A stretch of DNA of 7,353 bases from Candidatus Bathyarchaeota archaeon (GCA_020697635.1 JAEHCT010000062.1:1-7353), one strand, 5' to 3'; counted from the stretch's first letter, positions 1 through 6,157 are shown. The notes: generated by a model not told the origin, from the letters alone. Numbers and translations: made by a program.

Positions 1-387
1 TATCGCGGTGCCTGCCGAGACGAAGGGGCCGCCCGCAGACATGTTGACATATACTACGCTCCCCCTCACCTTCTCATTCCTCACTATTCTGCTGACCTTG
101 GAGATGACGTCTAGCATGTTGAATATGTCTGTGAAGACGGTGACTGTCTCGATTCCGAGGGCTCTAAACCTCTCTTCCACTTTCCTCCAGTAGTAGCTGA
201 TCTCGTCTACCTCATCCGGTTGGGCCCGTGACGCCGTGAAGGCGAGAAGGTAGACACGGTTTGCCTTGAAACCGTTCTCGACCTCGAAGGCCCTGACGGC
301 GCGGTCTATCTCCTCCTCCAAGGGGATGACGTGCACTATCTCTAAGCCTCCCCCTATCGTCGAGTAACTTGGAACCTGAAGACTCAT
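1..387 (-). CDS. CARF-like DUF6293/HFX_2341-family regulator, N-terminal part (cut by window edge)
   Basis: The minus strand is open from an ATG at 387 to the left edge, giving 129 codons without a stop, so the C-terminal part is missing. Visible pieces match the N-terminal domain of archaeal HFX_2341/DUF6293 proteins: a strand with IVHVIPLEEEIDRAV at about residues 17-31, the strand NRVYLLAF, a YYWRKVEERFRALGI helix, a DIFNMLDVISKVSRIV helix, and near the edge VVYVNMSAGGPFVSAGTA. The last resembles the ligand-pocket loop of Rossmann-like CARF domains. In this family such a domain is usually followed by a winged helix, so the protein is probably a ligand-responsive DNA-binding regulator; the ligand is unknown. 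The start is supported by a TATA-like box centred about 29 bp upstream, as for a leaderless mRNA. The gene diverges from the MFS exporter at 514. The family call rests on motif memory, not a search. Confidence 0.75.
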   Translation of the reverse strand, partial: MSLQVPSYSTIGGGLEIVHVIPLEEEIDRAVRAFEVENGFKANRVYLLAFTASRAQPDEVDEISYYWRKVEERFRALGIETVTVFTDIFNMLDVISKVSRIVRNEKVRGSVVYVNMSAGGPFVSAGTAI

Positions 388-395
388 CGCTAAAA

Positions 396-412
396 ATGTT
401 AAAGATGTTAAA
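396..412. repeat. Tandem ATGTTAAA direct repeat
   Basis: ATGTTAAA occurs at 396-403 and again at 405-412, a 9-bp step. The second copy runs into the left arm of the 408-426 palindrome. Both lie between the leftward TATA box and the ATG at 387. They may be part of the same operator or simply A/T-rich promoter sequence. Confidence 0.4.
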
Positions 413-426
413 CTAAATAAGTTTAA
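408..426. promoter_or_regulatory. Perfect 19-bp palindrome, likely operator
   Basis: TTAAACT (408-414) and AGTTTAA (420-426) are exact inverted arms around a 5-bp AAATA centre. The palindrome covers the leftward TATA box and lies in the divergent gap between the CARF-like regulator and the first MFS exporter. A dimeric DNA-binding protein bound here would block TBP access to the leftward promoter, and could affect the rightward one too. The natural candidate is the adjacent regulator, but nothing in the sequence proves which protein binds. Confidence 0.5.
413..420 (-). promoter_or_regulatory. TATA box of the CARF-like regulator gene
   Basis: On the minus strand the bases read TTATTTAG, with A/T-rich flanks. 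The centre is about 29 bp before the ATG at 387, so transcription would begin at or a few bases before the start codon. This is the usual archaeal leaderless arrangement. The box sits entirely inside the 408-426 palindrome. Confidence 0.55.
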
Positions 427-456
427 TTATTTCCTCGGTGGGGAGCATCATAGAAG

Positions 457-465
457 CCTTATACC
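457..465 (+). promoter_or_regulatory. Possible TATA box for the first MFS exporter
   Basis: CCTTATACC is the best TATA-like string within 60 bp of the plus-strand start; it would place transcription near 486-490. A competing candidate is GTTTAATTA at 421-429, which overlaps the palindrome and would give a leader of about 60 nt containing the 477-500 hairpin. The sequence alone does not decide between them. Confidence 0.3.
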
Positions 466-476
466 TTCCGTGAAAC

Positions 477-500
477 CCGGGGGCACGGCTTCACCCCCGG
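477..500 (+). promoter_or_regulatory. GC-rich hairpin just before the ribosome site of the first MFS gene
   Basis: CCGGGGG (477-483) pairs perfectly with CCCCCGG (494-500) across a 10-nt loop. The GGTGA ribosome site (504-508) begins four bases later. A second pairing, GTGAA (470-474) with TTCAC (490-494), is mutually exclusive with part of this stem. If the transcript starts upstream of about 470, the leader could switch between two folds beside the ribosome site. The stem is seen in the sequence; the regulatory role is inferred. Confidence 0.4.
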
Positions 501-513
501 TAAGGTGACCAAC

Positions 514-1851
514 ATGAGACAAGAAGACACGCTGAAAGGGATGAGGGGGTTCACCGTGGTCTGGGCGGGGCAGTTCATTTCCCTCCTCGGCACACGGATG
601 ACAAACTTTGCATTGACCATATGGGCCTGGCAGGTCACGGGTCAGGCCACCACCCTCGCCATGGTCCAGCTGTTCTACTTCGCGCCCGACGTCCTGTTAA
701 AGCCCGTCGCCGGCGCCCTAGTGGACAGGTGGAACCGGAAGCTGGTGATGATCCTCAGTGACCTAGCAGCCGGAATTGGCACCGTTGTCATATTCCTGCT
801 GCTATCAGCCGACGCCTTACAGGTGTGGCACCTCTACGCCATCTCGGCCTTCATGGGCATGTTTCAGAGCTTCCAGTTCCCCGCGTACAGCGCAGCCGTC
901 AGCACCATGCTCGACAAGGAGCAGTACACGAGAGCCAGCGGCATGCTGGGTCTCGCCGACAGCGTCTCCAACATCTTCGGCCCCGCCGCGGCGGGCGCCT
1001 TGCTTGTCGTCGTGGGCACCACCGGCATCCTCGCCTTCGACGTCATAAGCTTCGTGGTGGCCATAGCCGCGGTTCTCGTGGTGTCCATCCCCCAGCCAGA
1101 GCCCAGGGTGGTGGAAACGAAGAAACGCAGCCTCCTCGAGGACAGCCTCTTCGGGTTCAGGTACATCCTTGCTCGGCCCAGCCTCCTCGGCCTCCAGTTG
1201 GTCTTCTTCTTCATCAACTTCAGCGCCAGCCTGTGCTTCCCATTGATCGCCCCGATGATACTATCCAAGACAGGAAACGACACGTTGGTTCTTGGCAGCG
1301 TCCAGTCCGCGTTCGGCGTGGGCGGTCTGGTCGGGGGCCTGGTGCTGAGCGCGTGGGGAGGCCCCGAGAAGAGGGTGTACGGCGTGCTGTTCGGCATGAT
1401 GCTCAGCAGCCTCCTCGGCATGACGATGCTGGGCCTCGGCAAGGCCCCCATTGTATGGATGCTCGCCTCATTCATGGAGATGTTCTTCCTCCCGTTCACC
1501 AACGGCTCGAACCAGGCCATCTGGCAGAGCAAGGTGCCCCCGGAGATGCAGGGCAGGGTTTTCGCCGTCAGGGCTCAGATAGCGCAGATCTCGGCCCCCA
1601 TAGCCATGGCCATAACGGGGCCGCTGACTGACCGCGTCCTCACTCCCTCGATGGATGTGGGGGGCTCGCTGGCGCCGGTCTTCGGGTGGCTCGTCGGGGT
1701 CGGGCCCGGCGCGGGGATATCGCTGCTCTTCGTGTTCATGGGGGCAGCCGGATTCCTTACGGGTCTGGTGGGGTATCTTCTGCCTCACATCAGGAACGTC
1801 GAGGAGATAATTCCTGACCACGATCAAGTCTTGGCTGAGGCCGAGGCTTAA
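514..1851 (+). CDS. MFS efflux transporter, MefA/EntS-like (copy 1)
   Basis: A protein of about 445 residues with roughly twelve hydrophobic segments, the usual length for a 12-helix major facilitator. The loop after the second helix carries motif A as GALVDRWNRK (residues 68-76 area), with the conserved Asp-Arg and Arg-Lys. The overall pattern, ending IRNVEEIIPDHD, matches the MefA-like/EntS-like (DHA3) branch. Those members export macrolides, siderophores or other small molecules by proton antiport; the substrate here is unknown. The ATG at 514 is preferred because GGTGA (504-508) sits five bases upstream and the paralogue at 2777 starts at the same alignment point. A GTG at 505 is in frame but falls inside that ribosome site. 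The gene diverges from the CARF-like regulator and precedes the winged-helix gene on the same strand. Confidence 0.9.
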   Translation: MRQEDTLKGMRGFTVVWAGQFISLLGTRMTNFALTIWAWQVTGQATTLAMVQLFYFAPDVLLKPVAGALVDRWNRKLVMILSDLAAGIGTVVIFLLLSADALQVWHLYAISAFMGMFQSFQFPAYSAAVSTMLDKEQYTRASGMLGLADSVSNIFGPAAAGALLVVVGTTGILAFDVISFVVAIAAVLVVSIPQPEPRVVETKKRSLLEDSLFGFRYILARPSLLGLQLVFFFINFSASLCFPLIAPMILSKTGNDTLVLGSVQSAFGVGGLVGGLVLSAWGGPEKRVYGVLFGMMLSSLLGMTMLGLGKAPIVWMLASFMEMFFLPFTNGSNQAIWQSKVPPEMQGRVFAVRAQIAQISAPIAMAITGPLTDRVLTPSMDVGGSLAPVFGWLVGVGPGAGISLLFVFMGAAGFLTGLVGYLLPHIRNVEEIIPDHDQVLAEAEA

Positions 1852-1855
1852 CCTC

Positions 1856-1877
1856 TGTATTCGCCATACATGGTTTT
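1856..1877 (+). terminator. Weak possible terminator after the first MFS gene
   Basis: TGTAT (1856-1860) pairs with ATACA (1866-1870) across TCGCC, followed by TGGTTTT. The stem is short and the T run is only four bases, so this is a tentative call. Termination here would separate the first exporter from the regulator gene, which has its own promoter. Confidence 0.25.
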
Positions 1878-1896
1878 CACCTCTACACCCATAAGA

Positions 1897-1904
1897 CTTA
1901 AATA
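1897..1904 (+). promoter_or_regulatory. TATA box of the winged-helix regulator gene
   Basis: CTTAAATA is a good archaeal TATA box. The expected start of transcription is about 25 bp on, near 1926-1930, which leaves a leader of about 45-50 nt to the GTG at 1975. The 21-bp-spaced repeats begin six bases after the box, so bound protein would cover the start site. Confidence 0.55.
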
Positions 1905-1966
1905 GGATTATACTCGAATTCAATTCGATAATAATCGAATAAACATCGGAGATAAACGAATAGGAT
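1901..1966. repeat. 8-bp direct repeat bounding the operator array
   Basis: AATAGGAT occurs at 1901-1908, overlapping the end of the TATA box, and at 1959-1966, overlapping the third operator repeat. The two copies bracket the array. This may be chance in A/T-rich DNA or a further half-site. Confidence 0.3.
1910..1962. promoter_or_regulatory. Operator array: three 11-bp repeats at exact 21-bp steps plus an inverted copy
   Basis: The copies are ATACTCGAATT (1910-1920), ATAATCGAATA (1931-1941) and ATAAACGAATA (1952-1962). Their starts are 21 bp apart both times, that is two helical turns, so all face the same side of the DNA. An inverted half-site at 1922-1930 makes two palindromes: TCGAATT-C-AATTCGA (1914-1928) and ATTCGAT-AATA-ATCGAAT (1923-1940). 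The array spans the predicted transcription start and leader of the winged-helix gene. The simplest reading is cooperative binding by that regulator to repress its own operon. The repeats are seen directly; the binding protein is inferred. Confidence 0.65.
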
Positions 1967-1974
1967 GTGTTTTG

Positions 1975-2694
1975 GTGTCTGAAAATAATGATGAGAGGAT
2001 GAAGCTGAGGGAGGAGGTCAACCTCCTGCGTGAACAGCTACTCAGAATATCCGAGCAACTCGAAAAGCCCCAAGAAGAGGGTGAAGCCGTCTCCGAGGAG
2101 GATGAGGTGAGCCAAGAAGTTCCCGTCGAAGTCTCGGAAGAGGGGCCTCAAGAAGAGGAGCCGGAAACAGATGACGAATGGTACGACGAGGACGAGCCCC
2201 ACTACAGGAGCCGCAAGCCATGGAAGAAGATCAAGATAAAGGGGCCCTTTCAGGGCGACGACTTCGGGGACCGTCTGGGTGACTACATAGGCGACTTCGT
2301 GGAGGACGTCATGGAGGGGGTGACCAGCGAGTTGGAGAGAAGCCTCTTCTGGGAGCACCGGCCGGCGAGGGAAAGGCCCACAGTGATGAGCGGCAGCGAT
2401 GTCAAGCGCACAGCCGCCGTCATGAGCGCCCTGGGCAACGAGCACAGGATAAAGATATTGAAGGAGCTCACCTGGGGCGGCCTATACGTTAGCGACCTAC
2501 AGGACACCCTCAAGGAGATCAGCCCCAGCACCCTCAGCAGCCACCTCGACGTGCTGCAGGAGGCCGGGCTCATCGTCCAGGAGAGGAGGCGAGGCAGGTA
2601 CCTAATCACCATGAGCGGCAGGCTCGCCATAAGGATGGCGTCCAGCATAGCCAAACGCGTGGACGTCGGCGTGGACCCCGTGGACTACGACTAA
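1975..2694 (+). CDS. ArsR-like winged-helix regulator with coiled-coil and acidic N-terminal half
   Basis: A protein of 239 residues, more than twice the length of a minimal ArsR protein. In order: a leucine-rich coiled-coil helix (about 5-32), a very acidic linker (33-76), a basic patch around RSRKPWKKIKIK (78-90), an amphipathic helix (about 95-127), and a winged helix (143-222). The winged helix includes SALGNEHRIKILKEL, a recognition helix near PSTLSSHLDVLQEAGL, and a wing rich in arginine (QERRRGRYL). There is no cysteine anywhere, so ArsR-type metal sensing through thiols is unlikely. The GTG at 1975 is preferred, about nine bases after AGGA; a TTG at 1972 is also in frame. The gene sits between two paralogous exporters and behind a repeat array, so it probably represses its own operon and responds to an exported compound (inference). 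Confidence 0.85.
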   Translation: MSENNDERMKLREEVNLLREQLLRISEQLEKPQEEGEAVSEEDEVSQEVPVEVSEEGPQEEEPETDDEWYDEDEPHYRSRKPWKKIKIKGPFQGDDFGDRLGDYIGDFVEDVMEGVTSELERSLFWEHRPARERPTVMSGSDVKRTAAVMSALGNEHRIKILKELTWGGLYVSDLQDTLKEISPSTLSSHLDVLQEAGLIVQERRRGRYLITMSGRLAIRMASSIAKRVDVGVDPVDYD

Positions 2695-2696
2695 GG

Positions 2697-2735
2697 TCAC
2701 CTGTTGTGAGTGCAAACGGTGTTCAGCCCAGGTGA
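2697..2735. repeat. Inverted repeat between the regulator and the second MFS gene
   Basis: TCACCTG (2697-2703) and CAGGTGA (2729-2735) are exact inverted arms 25 bp apart. The first begins two bases after the regulator's stop codon. No convincing TATA box lies between 2695 and 2770, so the second exporter is probably read from the regulator's promoter. The repeat would then be an RNA hairpin that tunes downstream expression or mRNA stability. A DNA operator is the alternative, but it does not resemble the 1910-1962 motif. Confidence 0.35.
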
Positions 2736-2776
2736 GTCCACGTTACAAGCGCGGGGAGTGAGGAGGCTTGGTGGAG

Positions 2777-4144
2777 ATGAAGTCACAGTCTAGACGGCTT
2801 TCGGGTATGCGCGGGTTCACGGTCGTCTGGTTCGGCCAGCTCGTATCGTTCCTAGGGACGAACATGACCCAGTTCGCCCTCACCATCTGGGCGTGGGAGA
2901 AGACAGGCGAGGCGACCGCCCTCGCCTTGGTCGGGGTCTCGTATACTTTACCCTACATACTGGCGAGCCCCTTCGCCGGCGCCCTGGTGGACAGGTGGAA
3001 CAGGAAGCTCGTCACCATGCTGAGCGACATCGCCTCGGGCATCTCTACGCTGGTCGTCCTCGCGCTATTCGCCTCGGGCAGGCTCGAGGTCTGGCACCTC
3101 TACGTCACCTCCGCGTTCGCGGGAGCCTTCCAGGCTTTCCAGTTCCCGGCGTTCTCGGCCGCAGTCACCCTGATGCTTGAAAAGGAGCAGTACGCCAAGG
3201 CCAACGGCATGATGAGCCTCGCCCACTCCGCCTCAGGCATCTTCGCACCCGTCGCAGCCGGCTTGCTGTTACCCATCATAGGCCTAGGAGGCATCATGTC
3301 CTTCGACGCCCTGAGCTTCATAGTGGCCGTAGGCGCCCTGACGGCCATCCACATCCCCCAGCCCACAGGCGCCGCAGAGGCTAAGGAGAGGCCGAGCCTC
3401 CTCGAGGACTCCGTCTTCGGGTTCCGCTACATCATGGCACGCCCCAGCCTCCTGGGGCTCCAGAGCATCTTCTTCGTCGTCAACTTCACCGGGAGCGTCA
3501 GCTTCGCCCTCCTCGCACCCATGATACTGAGCCGAACCGGGAACGACAGCATCGCCCTGGGAACCGTGCAATCCGCGTTCGGCGTAGGCGGCGTGATCGG
3601 GGGCCTCCTGATGAGCGCCTGGGGCGGCCCCAAACGGAAGGTCTACGGCCTCCTCCTGGGCCTCGTCTCCACCTCCCTCATAGGCAACATGCTGATGGGC
3701 CTAGGCCGGAGCACCCCCGCCTGGGTGGCCGCGGCGTTCTTCTTTCTTTTCATCAACCCCATAACCAACGGCTGCAGCCAAGCCATCTGGCAGAGCAAGG
3801 TCCCGCCGGAGCTCCAAGGCAGAGTCTTCTCAACAAGAGCCCTCATCGCCCAAGCCTCTCAGCCGGTGGCCCTGTTCATGGCGGGCCCCCTCGCCGACAG
3901 GGTTCTGGAGCCCGCCATGATGCCGGGAGGCTCCCTCGCCACGGCCTTCGGATGGCTCGTGGGCACGGGTCCAGGCGCAGGGATGGCTCTCATCTTCGTC
4001 TTCGCGGGCCTCATAGGAGCCGCCTCAGGCCTAAGCGGATTCATGTTCGACGCTATCAGAAACGTCGAGGACATCATCCCCGACCACGACACGACCAATG
4101 TTACGCCGGACGCCGCTGCGGCTTCCGGGGACGCCCGCGAATAA
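2777..4144 (+). CDS. MFS efflux transporter, MefA/EntS-like (copy 2)
   Basis: A protein of about 455 residues, clearly a paralogue of the exporter at 514-1851; by eye more than half of the residues in the first 180 are the same. It keeps motif A as GALVDRWNRK (69-77 area), the same IPQP segment before the central loop, an IWQSKVPPE segment in the second half, and an IRNVEDIIPDHD tail. About twelve membrane segments are visible. The ATG at 2777 aligns with the ATG chosen for copy 1; GTG 2771 and TTG 2768 are in frame, and AGGAGG (2761-2766) would suit GTG 2771 or ATG 2777. The gene lies 82 bp after the regulator with no clear promoter, so co-transcription is likely. Around the second helix the copies differ (YFAPDVLLKPV against YTLPYILASPF), so their substrates may differ. 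Confidence 0.9.
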   Translation: MKSQSRRLSGMRGFTVVWFGQLVSFLGTNMTQFALTIWAWEKTGEATALALVGVSYTLPYILASPFAGALVDRWNRKLVTMLSDIASGISTLVVLALFASGRLEVWHLYVTSAFAGAFQAFQFPAFSAAVTLMLEKEQYAKANGMMSLAHSASGIFAPVAAGLLLPIIGLGGIMSFDALSFIVAVGALTAIHIPQPTGAAEAKERPSLLEDSVFGFRYIMARPSLLGLQSIFFVVNFTGSVSFALLAPMILSRTGNDSIALGTVQSAFGVGGVIGGLLMSAWGGPKRKVYGLLLGLVSTSLIGNMLMGLGRSTPAWVAAAFFFLFINPITNGCSQAIWQSKVPPELQGRVFSTRALIAQASQPVALFMAGPLADRVLEPAMMPGGSLATAFGWLVGTGPGAGMALIFVFAGLIGAASGLSGFMFDAIRNVEDIIPDHDTTNVTPDAAAASGDARE

Positions 4145-4349
4145 AAACACGGTCCTCCCTAACCCTCAGATCGTTCCTCCTGTTCTTTCGCACCCACTCC
4201 AGGAGCGATTCCTCACGCATGTATACCGAGAAGCACAGCCAAGGCTTTACTATTAAACGATGCTCAGCTAAGGCGCGTAGGGAGACCCGTGAAAATGGGC
4301 CACCTGTCGGCTGCAAAAAACTTTTCCGATCTAACATGTAGCAGGTCAT
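4145..4349 (+). promoter_or_regulatory. Intergenic region before the hydrolase, weak promoter signals only
   Basis: This 205-bp gap holds no believable gene. A pyrimidine-rich, T-containing tract at about 4170-4190 could help end the transporter transcript. CTATTAAAC at 4250-4258 is the best TATA-like string; it would give a leader of roughly 70 nt for the hydrolase. An AAAAAACTTTT run at 4315-4325 is placed about right for a leaderless start but is a poor TATA match. A short AGGT (4343-4346) lies three bases before the hydrolase ATG. Confidence 0.3.
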
Positions 4350-5168
4350 ATGCCCAAGGCAGAGGTCAACGACGTAGAGATCTATTACGAGACACGTGGA
4401 GAAGGAAGCCCCCTCACCCTCATCAACGGCTGGGGAGGCAGCATGGACAGCTGGAGCCCCCGCATGCTGGAGACGCTGGCGACGCAACACCTCGTCATAA
4501 CCATGGACAACAGAGGCACAGGCCGCAGCAGCAAGCCAGACACCCCCTACACCATGGACACGATGGCCGCAGACACCGCGAGCCTACTCGACTCCATCGG
4601 CGTAGAGAACTCCCACGTCATGGGGTTCAGCATGGGAGGCATGGTCGCCCAGGCCGTCGCTATAAACCACCCCGAGAAGGCGTCCAGCCTGGTGCTGTGC
4701 GGAACCAGCCCGGGAGGAGTCCACAGGGTGAACGCGGATGTGCACGTGCAGATGGAACTCGCCCTCATCGCCTACCCGCTCCCCGAGATGACTGAGAGAG
4801 ACCGCACGGTGAAACTGCTGTACCTCCTCTACCCTAGGAACTATGTCGACGCGAACCTGGAGGCCCTTATACGGGACGAGACCTACATGGACCACCCGAC
4901 GCCCGACTATGCGCTTAACAGGCAGAGCCAAGCCATAGCAGGCTTCGACTCATACGACCAGCTGCCCAGCCTAAGGATGCCTGTGCTGGTGATGACCGGC
5001 GAGGACGACGCCCTCGTGCCGCCGGGCAACAGCGAGACTCTGGCCGCGAAGATACAGGGCGCTGTGCTAGTGAAAATACTCGGCGCGGGCCACGGCTTCC
5101 TGAAGCAGAGGACCGACGAAGCCGTTCCGAAGATACTCGGGTTCCTGAAGAGAGTGGACGAGGGCTAG
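4350..5168 (+). CDS. Alpha/beta hydrolase
   Basis: A 272-residue alpha/beta-hydrolase-fold protein of typical length. It shows the oxyanion-side NGWGGS loop (26-31), the DNRGTGRSSKP segment (53-63), the nucleophile elbow GFSMGG with Ser94, an acid in GEDDALVP (Asp220 is the likely triad member, Asp219 the alternative), and His248 in GAGHGF. The catalytic triad is therefore complete and the enzyme should be active. The pattern fits the broad group that includes 3-oxoadipate enol-lactonases, esterases and cofactor-free haloperoxidases; the substrate cannot be told. No signal peptide is seen, so it is cytoplasmic. It reads away from the exporter block and converges with the methyltransferase, sharing four bases of stop codons. 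Confidence 0.88.
   Translation: MPKAEVNDVEIYYETRGEGSPLTLINGWGGSMDSWSPRMLETLATQHLVITMDNRGTGRSSKPDTPYTMDTMAADTASLLDSIGVENSHVMGFSMGGMVAQAVAINHPEKASSLVLCGTSPGGVHRVNADVHVQMELALIAYPLPEMTERDRTVKLLYLLYPRNYVDANLEALIRDETYMDHPTPDYALNRQSQAIAGFDSYDQLPSLRMPVLVMTGEDDALVPPGNSETLAAKIQGAVLVKILGAGHGFLKQRTDEAVPKILGFLKRVDEG
5165..5168. other. Shared CTAG: overlapping stop codons of convergent genes
   Basis: The hydrolase ends in TAG at 5166-5168. The methyltransferase ends in TAG read on the minus strand from 5167 to 5165. The palindrome CTAG therefore holds both stops, and the coding regions overlap tail to tail by four bases. There is no intergenic room for a terminator on either strand, so each transcript must end inside the other gene's coding region. 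Confidence 0.9.
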
Positions 5169-5974
5169 CCTTTCCTGAGGACAAGGTAGAACGAGTCCTG
5201 CAGCCTCCTGGACTCGGCCACCGTGAACCCTGCGTCTTCACCCAGTGCGGACAACGAGTCGATGGTCAGCTTCTTGTTCATCCTGTGGCCGTAGCTGGTT
5301 TTGATGGTTTCCCCGGGTAGCCGGGCCTCGACGGACACGAGGATGAAGGGCTTGCTGTCTGCGTCGGGGTCCATGGCTACGTCCCAGACGTGGAGGGCCG
5401 CGCCTTTCCTCAGGACTCTGTAGGCCTCCCGCAGCACCTTCCGGTGGGTCTCGTCGTCCATGTACATCAACGTGTAGAAGCTGGTTACGGCGTCGAAGCT
5501 CCCGTCGAGGAACGTTAGGTCCGTCGCATCCATCACGACCTTCAGGGCTTCGTTCACGGTCTCCTCAAGCTCATCCCTAGACCGGTCGATGGCCACGACT
5601 TGGCGGCCCATGAGGCGCCCCATCACGCCCTCGCCTCCGCCTCCGATGTCGAGTACGAAGCCGTCGACAACCAGAGGCTTGAGCTCGATGACCTGCGTCT
5701 CAACCATACGGGACGCCTCCGTGAAAGCCTCCGTCGTCCACCCGCGGAGCAGATCCACCGTCTCAGCGGCCTCCGGTGAGACCGACCCCAGCCTCTCCTT
5801 CATGGCGGCGAGGCTCTGCACGATTCCCACCAGCTCGAAAGCCGTGTCCTCGATGGGTCGATCAAGAAGCCCATGGGTGTGAGTGAAGGCTCTGCCCGCT
5901 TCCTGAGCCCACTCCTCTGTGCTTGACGAGAGAAGCTCCGAGGCAGTCAGGAGCCTCCGCCTAAGTTCCTCCAT
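5165..5974 (-). CDS. Class I SAM-dependent methyltransferase with helical N-terminal extension
   Basis: A 269-residue protein. Residues 1 to about 100 are a mostly helical extension with no recognised signature. The methyltransferase core follows: motif I VLDIGGGGEG (108-116 area), the acidic end of strand 2 VVAIDRS (Asp130), VVMDATDL with Asp149, the strand-4 region FDAVTSFYTLMYM (160-172), then VLREAYRVLRKGAALHV (180-196). This matches the Methyltransf_11/25 type acting on small molecules, and the extension may select the substrate. The product is not identifiable. The ATG at 5974 lies six bases after the TAG of the upstream minus-strand stretch and about 28 bp after a TATA-like CTTTAAGAAAC. 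It could therefore be the last gene of a leftward operon or have its own leaderless promoter. Confidence 0.85.
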   Translation of the reverse strand: MEELRRRLLTASELLSSSTEEWAQEAGRAFTHTHGLLDRPIEDTAFELVGIVQSLAAMKERLGSVSPEAAETVDLLRGWTTEAFTEASRMVETQVIELKPLVVDGFVLDIGGGGEGVMGRLMGRQVVAIDRSRDELEETVNEALKVVMDATDLTFLDGSFDAVTSFYTLMYMDDETHRKVLREAYRVLRKGAALHVWDVAMDPDADSKPFILVSVEARLPGETIKTSYGHRMNKKLTIDSLSALGEDAGFTVAESRRLQDSFYLVLRKG

Positions 5975-5980
5975 GGTGCA

Positions 5981-6157
5981 CTAACTCTCAGCCAGTTTCT
6001 TAAAGACCTTGGGCATCTTCCTGAACGTGGTCCACCCGTCCATGCTCGTGGCGCCTAGGCTGTAGTAGAACTGCCGCGAAGGCTCTTTCCTCTGGCTCTC
6101 CGGCGCCCTCAGCCCGTTGAAGAGCCCCCTTCCTGTCGGAGACGCCTCTCCCGACGC
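5981..6157 (-). pseudogene. Protein-like 58-codon stretch without ATG near its head, likely 3' remnant of a gene
   Basis: Between the methyltransferase and the PLP-enzyme gene the minus strand is open for 58 codons from 6157 to 5984, ending in TAG (5983-5981). The translation looks like real protein: an RGLFNGLRAPES segment, RQFYYSLGATSMDGW, then a basic tail with FRKMPKVFKKL. Its codons (AAG, CTG, TAC, AGG) resemble those of the neighbours. An in-frame TAG lies just upstream (6160-6158). The only ATGs, at codons 39 and 48, would leave 20 or 11 residues. The simplest explanation is a C-terminal fragment of a decayed gene; a short gene with an unusual start is possible. I do not recognise the family. 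Its stop is six bases before the methyltransferase ATG. Confidence 0.4.
5995..6005 (-). promoter_or_regulatory. Possible TATA box of the methyltransferase gene
   Basis: On the minus strand the bases read CTTTAAGAAAC, centred about 26-28 bp before the ATG at 5974, which is leaderless spacing. The string also encodes FKK within the upstream protein-like stretch. It could be coincidental coding sequence if that stretch is an intact gene. Confidence 0.4.

Noticed and set aside
505..507. GTG as start codon of the first MFS gene
   Set aside because: It forms part of the GGTGA ribosome site for the ATG at 514, and the paralogue aligns with the ATG start.
825..1631. Long open frame (268 codons) in another frame inside the first MFS gene
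   Set aside because: Its translation is rich in Arg, Gln, His and Pro with no domain pattern, while the main frame gives a clear 12-helix transporter. It is an effect of high GC.
864..1923. Minus-strand open frames opposite the first MFS gene
   Set aside because: They mirror the transporter's codon bias and show no motifs or ribosome sites.
1987..2006. ATGATGA followed ten bases later by CTGA, resembling C and D' boxes of an archaeal guide RNA
   Set aside because: It lies inside the regulator's coding region and no C' or final D box follows at the expected spacing.
4200..4212. Small AGGA-TCCT hairpin in the gap before the hydrolase
   Set aside because: Only four base pairs and no T run follows, so it is indistinguishable from chance.
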